Source: a virus. Taken from it: a stretch of DNA of 54,230 nt. Of the stretch, positions 13,887-20,892 are shown in pieces. A program made the position numbers and the translations under genes. The stretch is from positions 1 to 54,230 of the IMG/VR virus record IMGVR_UViG_3300006793_000042, one strand, 5' to 3'. Within the stretch, counting starts at the first letter, position 1. Each line of letters opens with the position of its first letter. Below the pieces are notes generated by a model. The model saw only the letters and a program-made list of their open reading frames with translations, was not told the DNA's origin and searched no databases.

Positions 13887-15065
13887 ATGATTGACAAAAC
13901 TCCATTTGAAAACACAGTTGATGATTTGAAAAAATCAGGTAACTATCGAGTCTTTAACGATATCTTACGTGAAAGAGGAGAGTTTCCTAATGCCATCTGG
14001 TATGGGAAGTATGCTATAAAAAATATAGTAAACTGGTGTTCAAATGATTACCTAGGAATGGGTCAGCATAAGGTGGTTCTAGACGCAATGCATACTGCAC
14101 TTGATCAAACAGGAGCAGGATCAGGCGGGACTAGAAATATTGCGGGTACAAGTCATTATCACGTTGCCCTAGAGAACGAACTCGCCCAACTGCATAGCAA
14201 AGGAGCGGCTTTACTCTATACATCAGCATATGTAGCAAATGAATGGACTCTAATTGCGTTAAAACGTATCATTCCCGACATTGTTTTTATTAGTGATAGC
14301 AAGAATCACGCTTCCCTCATTCAAGGAATACGAAACAGTGGTGCAGAAAAGAAAATATTCAGGCACAATGATCTTGAGCATTTAGAAGAACTACTGCGAG
14401 ACGTCGAAGGCACACCTTGTATTGTTTTCGAGTCCGTGTATAGCATGGATGGATACGTCAGTGACATACCAGGCATTGTTGCTCTTGCTGAGAAGTACGG
14501 TGCTATTACATATCTCGATGAAGTCCACGCCGTTGGCCTGTATGGTGAAACAGGTGCAGGATATTCTGCAAAGCAAGGATCACAGGATAAAATCGATATA
14601 CTGAATGGCACCTTAGGGAAAGCCTACGGAGTGCAGGGAGGATACATTGTAAGTGATAATATTATCATTGATGCTATTCGCTCTGTTGCTTCGGGGTTTA
14701 TTTTTACTACTTCAATGAGTCCTGTTATTTGTGCAGGAGCATTAGCTAGTGTAAAATATTTAAAAGACCATAACGAACTACGAGAACAACACCAGGAACG
14801 AGCCAAAAGACTTAAAAAACTTCTTACCAACAGGGACATCCCTATCTTCGAAAACGTAACACACATCGTTCCTATTAAGATCGGAGATGCTAAGAAGTGT
14901 AAAGCTATAAGTGACGAACTTATAAATGAGTATGGAATTTACTGTCAAGCAATCAACCATCCAACGGTTGAAGTAGGTACAGAGCGCCTACGCCTTGCTC
15001 CGACACCTTTCCATTCGAATGCAATGATGCATCAATTAATTGAGGCTCTACAGAAAGTACTATAA
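13887..15065 (+). CDS. hemA: 5-aminolevulinate synthase (Shemin pathway), 392 aa
   Basis: Condenses glycine and succinyl-CoA to 5-aminolevulinate, the first step of tetrapyrrole synthesis in alphaproteobacteria. Landmarks: NYRVF near residue 20, WCSNDYLGMGQH (about 50-61), TGAGSGGTRNIAGTSHYH (about 74-91), NHASLIQGIRNSGAEK (about 139-154), the PLP Asp in YLDEVHAVG (about 211-219), the Schiff-base Lys in LNGTLGKAYG (about 239-248) and GTERLRLAPTPFH near the end. Length matches alphaproteobacterial HemA, so it looks intact. The DUF454 gene starts 2 nt after its stop. Viral ALA synthases have, to my recollection, been reported from aquatic phage sequences. Confidence 0.95.
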   Translation: MIDKTPFENTVDDLKKSGNYRVFNDILRERGEFPNAIWYGKYAIKNIVNWCSNDYLGMGQHKVVLDAMHTALDQTGAGSGGTRNIAGTSHYHVALENELAQLHSKGAALLYTSAYVANEWTLIALKRIIPDIVFISDSKNHASLIQGIRNSGAEKKIFRHNDLEHLEELLRDVEGTPCIVFESVYSMDGYVSDIPGIVALAEKYGAITYLDEVHAVGLYGETGAGYSAKQGSQDKIDILNGTLGKAYGVQGGYIVSDNIIIDAIRSVASGFIFTTSMSPVICAGALASVKYLKDHNELREQHQERAKRLKKLLTNRDIPIFENVTHIVPIKIGDAKKCKAISDELINEYGIYCQAINHPTVEVGTERLRLAPTPFHSNAMMHQLIEALQKVL

Positions 15066-15067
15066 CA

Positions 15068-15496
15068 ATGATGAAAAACTTTAATATAAAAAAGGCGTTT
15101 TGGTTTACGCTAGGATGTCTACTATTAGGTGTAGCGTTTGTAGGAATTTACCTACCAGGCTTACCTTGGAGTACACCGGCAGTTGGTGCCGCATATTGCT
15201 TTGCGAAGTCAAGTGATAGAATGCACAACTGGATTATGAACCATAAACTATTTGGTCCGTTTCTACGTGGCTGGAGCGAGAAAAGAGTATTTCCAACTAA
15301 AGGAAAATATTTAATGATCGTAACAATGTGTTCAAGTTTAGTTATTATGTGGTTTACTACAGGTAACTTAAAAGCAATAGCATGGACTGGCGGCTTCATG
15401 GTCCTTGTTGCTATATGGGCTTGGAGATATCCAGGATCACATAAAGAACATGCTTTTAGAAAAGCAGAAGGCCGACGAATTGCATGGCTGAAGTAG
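15068..15496 (+). CDS. DUF454 (YbaN-like) inner-membrane protein, 142 aa
   Basis: Pattern KAFWFTLGCLLLGVAFVGIYLPGLPWSTP...AAYCFAKSS, then a helix with MNHKLFGPFLRGW and two further membrane segments (about 80-96 and 101-117). GxxLPGLPxTP is the DUF454 signature. Function unknown in bacteria. It begins 2 nt after hemA, so the two are cotranscribed, which suggests a linked role. Confidence 0.85.
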   Translation: MMKNFNIKKAFWFTLGCLLLGVAFVGIYLPGLPWSTPAVGAAYCFAKSSDRMHNWIMNHKLFGPFLRGWSEKRVFPTKGKYLMIVTMCSSLVIMWFTTGNLKAIAWTGGFMVLVAIWAWRYPGSHKEHAFRKAEGRRIAWLK

Positions 15497-15672
15497 ACTT
15501 TAACCAAATGAATGGCATGGAGGTACTAGGTTATCTCCTTATGAATGAACCGGCACTATGGGGATTATTAGGACTTGGTGTCGTTGCATTCATTGGTAGT
15601 ATCATTTTTGACAAGTGGCAAGACAAAGAAATAAACTGTACACATAACGACAATTATCCACCCCTACCCTAA
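15484..15672 (+). CDS. Small membrane protein, 62 aa
   Basis: Overlaps the end of the DUF454 gene by 13 nt. One membrane segment (about 23-42, PALWGLLGLGVVAFIGSIIF) is followed by a charged tail with one Cys. Unknown. Confidence 0.65.
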   Translation: MAEVDFNQMNGMEVLGYLLMNEPALWGLLGLGVVAFIGSIIFDKWQDKEINCTHNDNYPPLP

Positions 15673-15756
15673 AATACCTAAGGCGTTGCCTAGCTTTAAG
15701 ACGCCTTAGACCATTTATGCTAGTATTACTTCCATAACTCACTATCTAAATAATTG

Positions 15757-15783
15757 ACTGAGTCGACGTTGACTTAGTTTTTT
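15757..15783 (+). terminator. Rho-independent terminator
   Basis: Stem ACTGAGTC / GACTTAGT, loop GACGTT, then a run of T. It closes the hemA transcript 16 bp before the next gene. Confidence 0.7.
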
Positions 15784-15798
15784 AGAAAGGAGATCTAT

Positions 15799-16032
15799 AT
15801 GGATATCTTAAATAAAATAAAAACTTGGGCTAGTGCCATTACTGAGGTAGGTGTATCACTTATCGCTTTAGGTATTGTGCTTGAAGTTTTGTTCAACGGT
15901 CAAAACATTCCGTTCTGGCCAAACATCAGCGTAGTAAGTAACATCACTGGAATGATAAGTTCATTATCTGCACAGGGACTTGTTGGCTTAGTAGCTGTAT
16001 GGGTGTTATATCACATTTACAATCGCAAGTAA
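15799..16032 (+). CDS. Two-segment membrane protein, 77 aa
   Basis: Starts after AAAGGAGATC. Membrane segments at about 17-32 (GVSLIALGIVLEVLF) and 57-74 (AQGLVGLVAVWVLYHIY). I recall near-identical patterns in T4-like cyanophages; function unknown, holin-like size but not shown. Confidence 0.75.
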   Translation: MDILNKIKTWASAITEVGVSLIALGIVLEVLFNGQNIPFWPNISVVSNITGMISSLSAQGLVGLVAVWVLYHIYNRK

Positions 16033-16055
16033 GAAAACATAACACTTTTAAGTTA

Positions 16056-16095
16056 TGGCAGAGCCGTCTTGGCGGAAGGCTCTGTCATTTCTAAT
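16056..16095 (+). terminator. Hairpin terminator
   Basis: Stem TGGCAGAGCC / GGCTCTGTCA, then ATTTCTAATT. It separates the converging 15799 gene and the minus-strand micro-ORFs. Confidence 0.65.
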
Positions 16096-16194
16096 TTATA
16101 ATCCCAAACTCCACATCCAAATAGGTATTACTATAAAGTGTAACAATATTATTATTGTCCACATTAGTATTACTGTTCTCAGTTGAGGATTCAT
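16096..16194 (-). CDS. Membrane micro-protein, 32 aa
   Basis: The ATG at 16194 directly follows the stop of the 61-aa gene. Almost entirely hydrophobic (VILMWTIIILLHFIVIPIW). Single membrane helix, function unknown. Confidence 0.55.
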   Translation of the reverse strand: MNPQLRTVILMWTIIILLHFIVIPIWMWSLGL

Positions 16195-16380
16195 CTAACC
16201 ACTAACAAAGTTTTCTTTTGGCCTGTACCATACTTTCTGATGATACAACTTTGCCAATAGATTAACTATTTCTTTTTTCGATACATCGTCTTGTAAAGAT
16301 GTTTGAAGTAGACGTAGAGCACATTCAATATGCTCTACATCTTTAGTGTTTAGTTTGAAATTATCGTTGGGTTTTGCCAT
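16195..16380 (-). CDS. Conserved phage protein, 61 aa
   Basis: MAKPNDNFKLNTKDVEHIE then a helical CALRLLQTSLQD segment, KKEIVNLLAKLYHQK and WYRP. I recall the DVEHIE...LLxxLYHQ pattern from T4-like phages. In a chain of tightly linked minus-strand genes. Confidence 0.75.
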   Translation of the reverse strand: MAKPNDNFKLNTKDVEHIECALRLLQTSLQDDVSKKEIVNLLAKLYHQKVWYRPKENFVSG

Positions 16381-16417
16381 TTAAGTAATCATTCTCTTCG
16401 TCAGTATAAGGCCACAT
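16361..16417 (-). CDS. Micro-ORF, 18 aa (MWPYTDEEN type)
   Basis: Its ATG overlaps the stop of the 20-aa ORF (TAATG) and its 3' end overlaps the 61-aa gene. The peptide begins MWPYTDEENDYLNGK; I recall short WPYTxEE peptides in T4-like phages. Only coupling and recall support it. Confidence 0.45.
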   Translation of the reverse strand: MWPYTDEENDYLNGKTQR

Positions 16418-16479
16418 TATTTGCCACCTTTCTTCTTTTCACCTTTAGGCTTGTTATATGTATGGTCTGGATCTAGCAT
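16417..16479 (-). CDS. Micro-ORF, 20 aa
   Basis: MLDPDHTYNKPK followed by a Lys/Gly tail, coupled at both ends through TAATG overlaps. Similar short LxPDxTYNKPK peptides are familiar to me from cyanophages. Confidence 0.45.
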   Translation of the reverse strand: MLDPDHTYNKPKGEKKKGGK

Positions 16480-16583
16480 TAGTGAAAGTACCCTCCCCAG
16501 AACAATCCGTTAACAAGCATTACGCCTACTAAGATTGACATCATGATACTAAATGGAATTAGTGCAGATATAACATTACGCAT
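16479..16583 (-). CDS. Membrane micro-protein, 34 aa
   Basis: MRNVISALIPFSIMMSILVG and a further hydrophobic stretch form one membrane helix; overlaps the end of the DUF1127 gene (16576) by 8 nt and couples to the next micro-ORF. Confidence 0.55.
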   Translation of the reverse strand: MRNVISALIPFSIMMSILVGVMLVNGLFWGGYFH

Positions 16584-16818
16584 GAGCTTTACCTTTCCAA
16601 GTTGCTACAGGTTTCCCTCGCATATAATGGTCGCCAGCTTCATACTTGTCTTTGGCTTCCATATCTCGGATTGGTTCATCAGCAATGTAATCTATATCAC
16701 CACGTTTGATTCCAATGTCTCTCAAGTCATGATCGCTTAGGCTATGCAATACTGCTCTAGTATTTCTAGCACGACTATGAGCTTTTGATATTTTAAATAT
16801 TCTAGCGAAGAATGACAT
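16576..16818 (-). CDS. DUF1127 (YjiS-like) protein, 80 aa
   Basis: Contains the DUF1127 core LHSLSDHDLRDIGIKRGDID (about 24-43) after a basic N-terminal segment. DUF1127 proteins are small, Arg-rich and common in alphaproteobacteria; some have been tied to RNA handling and stress. The second copy is 17024-17287. Overlaps its upstream gene by one base. Confidence 0.85.
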   Translation of the reverse strand: MSFFARIFKISKAHSRARNTRAVLHSLSDHDLRDIGIKRGDIDYIADEPIRDMEAKDKYEAGDHYMRGKPVATWKGKAHA

Positions 16819-17024
16819 TACTTAATTCTCCCTTGATCTAACATTAAGTTACGTGCTTGTTCGTGATAGCCTTGACGTGATAGTTCAGCGGCCGCTCTAG
16901 CTCGTCCTGCACTTTCACCAAACGCAATCATTGCAATCCACATACCTAATAGTACGTTTCTAATTACTACACACGTTTTGCATGTGAAGTCCCAAGTTGT
17001 TGATCTTAATTCTATAGCAGTCAT
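16818..17024 (-). CDS. Membrane protein between two DUF1127 genes, 68 aa
   Basis: The start at 17024 overlaps the upstream stop (TAATG) and has AAGAGG 9 nt before it. Residues about 15-36 are hydrophobic (TCKTCVVIRNVLLGMWIAMIAF); the tail SAGRARAAAELSRQG is helical. Function unknown. Confidence 0.65.
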   Translation of the reverse strand: MTAIELRSTTWDFTCKTCVVIRNVLLGMWIAMIAFGESAGRARAAAELSRQGYHEQARNLMLDQGRIK

Positions 17025-17287
17025 TATACCCATCCTCTTAAATTTTTGTTAGTTGTAGCGTTGCTCATTCTTTTATCATGAAAATTGCCTAAAGCAATTG
17101 ATGTAATATCAGAACGTCCAATGCCTAAATCACGTAGTTCGTGATCTGTTAGTTGGGATAATTCCTTGTGTGTTCTACGAATCGCGGCTTTGTTAGCTCT
17201 GTTTCGTTTCCACTCTTTTGTTAAATCAATCAACCCTTCAATAGCGTCTTGAATTACAGTAGATACTGTTAAAATTGCTGATGTCAT
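17024..17287 (-). CDS. DUF1127 (YjiS-like) protein, 87 aa
   Basis: DUF1127 core ELSQLTDHELRDLGIGRSDI (about 43-62) preceded by a basic helix KEWKRNRANKAAIRR. Paralogue of 16576-16818. Starts at the overlapping stop of the 59-aa gene. Confidence 0.85.
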   Translation of the reverse strand: MTSAILTVSTVIQDAIEGLIDLTKEWKRNRANKAAIRRTHKELSQLTDHELRDLGIGRSDITSIALGNFHDKRMSNATTNKNLRGWV

Positions 17288-17466
17288 TATAATGTTACTC
17301 CCATTTTAGGACCTTTGCCCTTGTGGGTTAACATGTAGTGATAGGCGTACTGCCAATCTCTTCCGTACTCTGTTTTGGCGTATGTGAGCATCTCTTTTTC
17401 GAAAGCCTTGGACGGGCTTGGGTTTCCAAGTAAACTCACAAGGCCGTTGAATAGCATAGTTGCCAT
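17287..17466 (-). CDS. Small hypothetical protein, 59 aa
   Basis: The ATG at 17466 follows AAGGAGAAG. MATMLFNGLVSLLGNPSPSK, then a helix with YGRDWQYAYHYMLTHKGKG. First gene of the DUF1127 operon, behind a 176-nt structured leader. Confidence 0.7.
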   Translation of the reverse strand: MATMLFNGLVSLLGNPSPSKAFEKEMLTYAKTEYGRDWQYAYHYMLTHKGKGPKMGVTL

Positions 17467-17642
17467 TTTACTTCTCCTTATTAGTTTTTAGGATGCTTGA
17501 GGAAAGCAATACCCCGGAACTTCCCCGGCGGTGCGTGAACCTTTGGTCCCCGTCAATCACTTGTAACGGATGGATTATCCGCATTGTCTATCCAATGTGT
17601 CTGTGTGTGGAAGCTTCAAAATCATTGCAACTTTTCTACTTC
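17467..17642 (-). other. Long GC-rich structured 5' leader
   Basis: No ORF. Read on the minus strand from the late promoter at 17648, it holds several hairpins in a row: CGGAT/ATCCG, GGACC-AAA-GGTTC, a CCGG...CCGG pair, and TGCTT/AAGCA just before the ribosome site. It is far richer in GC than its surroundings. No known riboswitch recognised. Confidence 0.5.
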
Positions 17643-17647
17643 ACCTA

Positions 17648-17655
17648 TATTTATT
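17648..17655 (-). promoter_or_regulatory. T4-type late promoter
   Basis: Minus strand AATAAATA upstream of the structured leader. Confidence 0.55.
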
Positions 17656-17761
17656 AAATACGCACAAAAGTAGGCTCTTAAAAGAGTGTGATTTCAGTGT
17701 TTTTTTGGTAAAGGCTGTCATGCTCTTAGTGCATGGGTAAAAAATATACTAAATAATAATA

Positions 17762-17815
17762 CAACGTTCAGGCGACTATAGCCCGGAAGTAAGCAACTAT
17801 GCTGAAGGAACGCAC
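17762..17815 (+). ncRNA. Glutamine-riboswitch-type element (glnA / Downstream-peptide motif)
   Basis: Conserved blocks in the right order: CGTTCA (17765-17770), GCCCGGAAGTAAGC (about 17781-17794) and CTGAAGGAACGC (about 17802-17813). CGTTC pairs with GAACG as stem P1. It lies 24 nt before a 63-codon gene, the arrangement that gave the Downstream-peptide motif its name. In that class glutamine binding controls the short peptide gene. Confidence 0.75.
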
Positions 17816-17838
17816 TTAACTGTAAAAAGGAGAGTGTA

Positions 17839-18030
17839 ATGAACAGATACGATTACCTACTTAAATCATACCGTGAGCAAAAAATGAGAGAACGCAAGGA
17901 AAAAATCCTTATGAAATCTCGTAGTGAAGTAAACGTGTATGGAAATGGTACGACTGGATATACTGTTACTGCTGGACCAAATACTGGCAAAGTACTTAAA
18001 CATATATCTATCGATCACGACAACAAATAA
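17839..18030 (+). CDS. Downstream peptide, 63 aa
   Basis: The ATG at 17839 follows AAAAGGAG. A Lys/Arg/Glu-rich N-terminal helix (YREQKMRERKEKILMKSRS), then a Gly/Thr-rich segment. Short peptides behind this RNA motif are linked with nitrogen control in marine cyanobacteria and their phages; the role here is inferred only from position. Confidence 0.75.
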   Translation: MNRYDYLLKSYREQKMRERKEKILMKSRSEVNVYGNGTTGYTVTAGPNTGKVLKHISIDHDNK

Positions 18031-18035
18031 AATGG

Positions 18036-18065
18036 ATAGGCGGGTTGACTCAGCTCGCCTATTTT
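18036..18065 (+). terminator. Rho-independent terminator
   Basis: Stem ATAGGCG / CGCCTAT, 13-nt loop, TTTT. Ends the riboswitch-peptide unit. Confidence 0.75.
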
Positions 18066-18068
18066 ATC

Positions 18069-18097
18069 TTGACATAATAGATAATTAAGTATATACT
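18069..18097 (+). promoter_or_regulatory. Sigma70-type promoter
   Basis: TTGACA, 17 bp, TATACT; drives the dehydrogenase and PRPP synthetase genes. Confidence 0.85.
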
Positions 18098-18122
18098 AGT
18101 AGCACATTACGAGGATTGCTTA

Positions 18123-18878
18123 ATGAAATTAATCATTGCAGGGTATGGGTATGTTGGTAAGGCATACCATGCTATACTTAAAGAGTCTTGGGACGTTGAA
18201 ATTCACGACCCGTCACTTGGGTATGTCGCTGACTTTGATAAAGTTTGTCAAGGAATTATTTGTTGTGTGTCAACACCGTCTAACACAGACGGATCATGTG
18301 ATGGCAGTAATGTCATTGACGTTGTTAATCAAGCAAGACAGTTAGATAATATTCCTGTGCTTGTTAAAAGTACTATTGATCTTAAAGTCTGGGATCAAAT
18401 CAAAGAGTCAAACACAACCTTTAGTCCAGAGTTCCTACGTGCTGAAACAGCCGTAGAGGATCTGTGCAATACAGAAACACACTTTCTTGCTAAAGGCGAT
18501 ACAAACTTTTGGGCAACTATACTAATAGATGCTCTTGGTAAGATTAACGTGAATACTAAAAACTCCCCTGAAGAACTTATTTTAATAAAGTATCTAAGAA
18601 ATAGTTTCTTAGCAACTAAAGTAAGTTTCTTTAATCAAGTATATGACTTATGTGAAGCAAGTGGTGTCGACTATACATCAGTTGCTAATGGTGTAAGTGT
18701 AGACAAACGTATTGGTGAAAGCCATACAAGTATAACGACAGAGCGTGGCTTTGGAGGACATTGTTTTCCTAAAGACACACTAGCTCTAACAAAGTTGGCA
18801 GAACAACATGGTGTTGATCTGTCGTTAATTGAATGTGCTATCAAGTACAATTACCAAGTAAGGAAGGACAACGTTTGA
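18123..18878 (+). CDS. UDP-glucose/GDP-mannose dehydrogenase-like protein, short form, 251 aa
   Basis: N-terminal NAD fold with GYGYVGKAY (about 6-14); [15 protein letters not shown] (about 47-61); [10 protein letters not shown] (about 100-109); the central helical domain [17 protein letters not shown]; and the catalytic Cys in FGGHCFPKD (about 216-224). It stops where the C-terminal sugar-nucleotide domain would begin (family length about 430), so substrate binding may differ. Likely acts on nucleotide sugars, for example host surface polysaccharide. Confidence 0.85.
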   Translation: MKLIIAGYGYVGKAYHAILKESWDVEIHDPSLGYVADFDKVCQGIICCVSTPSNTDGSCDGSNVIDVVNQARQLDNIPVLVKSTIDLKVWDQIKESNTTFSPEFLRAETAVEDLCNTETHFLAKGDTNFWATILIDALGKINVNTKNSPEELILIKYLRNSFLATKVSFFNQVYDLCEASGVDYTSVANGVSVDKRIGESHTSITTERGFGGHCFPKDTLALTKLAEQHGVDLSLIECAIKYNYQVRKDNV

Positions 18879-18880
18879 AA

Positions 18881-19834
18881 ATGAAAATTATCACAGGAAA
18901 TGCTAATCCAGATTTAGCACAACAGATTGCAGAACATTGTTTTGCAACACTAGTACCGGCTAACGTATCGACGTTTGCTGATGGAGAAAGTAGCGTAGAG
19001 TTTTTAGAAAATGTACGTGGCGAAGATGTGTTTATTATACAGAGTACATGTACACCTGTTAATGATAGTGTTATGGAACTTATGATTATGATTGATGCGG
19101 CACGTAGATCAAGTGCAAGTAGAATTACCGCAGTCATTCCTTACTTTGGTTACGCAAGACAAGATCGTAAGAGTGCTTCACGTACTCCTATCACAGCAAA
19201 ACTTGTTAGTAACTTATTAACAACAGCAGGTGCAGATAGAATCTTAACAATGGATTTACATGCAGGACAGATACAAGGCTTCTTTGATATTCCTGTAGAC
19301 GATTTAACAAGCCGTGTAGTATTTGCAAAAGATATCAAACGTTCAATTGGTTGGAGAGATGATCCAGAAGTACATCAACAAGGTACAGTATTTGTAAGTC
19401 CTGATGCAGGCGGTGTTGTTCGTGCTAGAAAGTTTGCTGACATGTTTGGAGGCGACATTGCTATTGTAGACAAACGTAGACCAGAAGCAGGCAAGAGCGA
19501 AGTAATGAATCTAATAGGAGATGTAAAAGACAAACATGCTATTCTAGTAGATGATATTGTAGACTCAGGCGGAACATTATGCAATGCGGCCAAGGCGATT
19601 ATGGATGCAGGTGCATTAAGTGTTAGAGCATATATCACACACGGTGTACTGTCAGGTGAAGCATGTCAAAAAGTTGAGAAGTCAGTACTTGAAGAATTAG
19701 TAGTTACAGATACTATTCCTAATCGTTGTCCTAAGAACTGTAAGAAAACAAGACAAGTAAGTGTTAGTAATCTATTTGGTGAAGCAATACGCAGAGTTAC
19801 CAATGAAGAATCAGTAAGTAGTTTGTTTGTATAA
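18881..19834 (+). CDS. prs: Ribose-phosphate pyrophosphokinase (PRPP synthetase), 317 aa
   Basis: Transfers pyrophosphate from ATP to ribose 5-phosphate, giving PRPP for nucleotide synthesis. Motifs: [16 protein letters not shown] (the Mg/ribose region, about 126-141), [16 protein letters not shown] (about 170-185), the PRPP-binding loop [17 protein letters not shown] (about 223-239). Full family length. TTG 18875 overlapping the upstream stop is an alternative start with better ribosome-site spacing. Works with NrdA/NrdB and GuaC of this window. Confidence 0.93.
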   Translation: MKIITGNANPDLAQQIAEHCFATLVPANVSTFADGESSVEFLENVRGEDVFIIQSTCTPVNDSVMELMIMIDAARRSSASRITAVIPYFGYARQDRKSASRTPITAKLVSNLLTTAGADRILTMDLHAGQIQGFFDIPVDDLTSRVVFAKDIKRSIGWRDDPEVHQQGTVFVSPDAGGVVRARKFADMFGGDIAIVDKRRPEAGKSEVMNLIGDVKDKHAILVDDIVDSGGTLCNAAKAIMDAGALSVRAYITHGVLSGEACQKVEKSVLEELVVTDTIPNRCPKNCKKTRQVSVSNLFGEAIRRVTNEESVSSLFV

Positions 19835-20061
19835 TGGATAGATGGGAAGTACAAGACTTTAGACCAAAGAAACCAATACCAAGTTGGACTGAATGGATCT
19901 GGCCAGCAGACCAGGCTATGTTTATACTATGGCGAATATTCTTTTGGACCGTAGTAATTCCGTTTATTCTATTTGGTGCAGTACTAACTCCTATAGGATT
20001 ATTAATACAAGTTCTCATAGTAGACTACTTTACATATCTTCAGTGGAAGAACCAACAGTAA
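19834..20061 (+). CDS. Membrane protein, 75 aa
   Basis: The ATG overlaps the prs stop. A Trp-rich N-terminus and two hydrophobic stretches (about 29-46 and 47-65, WTVVIPFILFGAVLTPIG and LLIQVLIVDYFTYL). Unknown. Confidence 0.7.
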   Translation: MDRWEVQDFRPKKPIPSWTEWIWPADQAMFILWRIFFWTVVIPFILFGAVLTPIGLLIQVLIVDYFTYLQWKNQQ

Positions 20062-20067
20062 TAAATA
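20061..20067 (+). promoter_or_regulatory. T4-type late promoter
   Basis: ATAAATA, 28 bp before the HNH nuclease start. Confidence 0.6.
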
Positions 20068-20095
20068 CATATAGCATAGCAAAGGAGACAATGAA

Positions 20096-20605
20096 TTGTC
20101 TGATGTACTTGTACTCAATGCAGACGCACAACCATTATCATATCTACCACTGTCAGCAATTCAATGGAAAGAAGCAATAACTTATCTATGGATGGATAAA
20201 GTTACAGTATTAGATTGGTATGATGATTGGATTGTAAGTTCCCCTACTTGGGAAACTCGTGTGCCGGCTGTGATTATGCTAAAGCAACATCAACGCAAAC
20301 GGCGGAAGCCTCGCTTCTCTAAAGTAAACTTATACATTCGTGACTTATACACTTGCCAATACTGCGACATACAATTAATTAAAAAAGAACTTACCCTTGA
20401 TCATGTTATACCTTTGAGTAAAGGTGGACGGACGTCTTGGGAAAACATTGTTGCGGCTTGTATGCCCTGTAACACTCGTAAGGGTAACAAAACTGTAATG
20501 AAACCTAAACGTGAACCATATGCTCCAGACTATTATGATCTAGTTAGCAAACGTAAACAAATGGAACTAAAGATCAAACACCCCTCCTGGACCAACTACA
20601 TATAA
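20096..20605 (+). CDS. HNH endonuclease, 169 aa, TTG start
   Basis: The HNH core has Zn pairs CQYC (about 89-92) and CMPC (about 123-126), LTLDHVIPLSKGG (about 100-112) with the catalytic His, and WENIVAAC. The TTG start is set by AAAGGAG 8 nt upstream; an ATG at 20091 is in the wrong frame. It could be a homing or free-standing nuclease, or act on host DNA. Confidence 0.88.
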   Translation: MSDVLVLNADAQPLSYLPLSAIQWKEAITYLWMDKVTVLDWYDDWIVSSPTWETRVPAVIMLKQHQRKRRKPRFSKVNLYIRDLYTCQYCDIQLIKKELTLDHVIPLSKGGRTSWENIVAACMPCNTRKGNKTVMKPKREPYAPDYYDLVSKRKQMELKIKHPSWTNYI

Positions 20606-20646
20606 TAGCAGTAGTTAATTACACAACTCCAAGCCATTAAATAAGA

Positions 20647-20664
20647 GTGTAAATATATTTACAC
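20647..20664. promoter_or_regulatory. Operator-like palindrome, copy 2
   Basis: GTGTAAA-TATA-TTTACAC, same arms and spacing as 12167-12184, 16 bp before a membrane-protein start. Confidence 0.5.
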
Positions 20665-20679
20665 CTAACAGGGAGGGCT

Positions 20680-20826
20680 ATGGATTTTCGTTTTACATTG
20701 TTACTACTATTTGCTCTTGCCATGTTAGCCTTATTCGTTAAGCCAGGACATGTTCCACAAGATAAAAAAATTTACGATGCAGACGAAAAGGCTTGGAACG
20801 AAGTCGACGAATTAATGAACAAATAA
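20680..20826 (+). CDS. Small membrane-anchored protein, 48 aa
   Basis: GGGAGGG precedes the ATG. One N-terminal membrane helix (about 5-20, FTLLLLFALAMLALFV) and an acidic tail ending in AWNEVDELMNK. Unknown function. Confidence 0.7.
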   Translation: MDFRFTLLLLFALAMLALFVKPGHVPQDKKIYDADEKAWNEVDELMNK

Positions 20827-20836
20827 GAATGCCCCC

Positions 20837-20890
20837 GAACACTTCCGAGTGTTCAGAAAGCCCTCTACAATGATGTAGGGGGTTTTCTTT
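20837..20890. terminator. Double-hairpin terminator
   Basis: Hairpin GAACACT/AGTGTTC, then CCCTCTAC/GTAGGGGG followed by TTTTCTTTT; lies between the converging 20680 and speD genes. Confidence 0.8.
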
Positions 20891-20892
20891 TA

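Noticed and set aside
16395-16420. CAGTATAAGGCC as another early promoter
   Set aside because: Only a -10-like box is present; no TTGACT follows at 17 bp and it lies in a coding micro-ORF.
20091-20180. ATG-started frame MNCLMYLYSM at the HNH gene start
   Set aside because: The HNH frame is the one with domain motifs; its TTG start has the better ribosome-site spacing.
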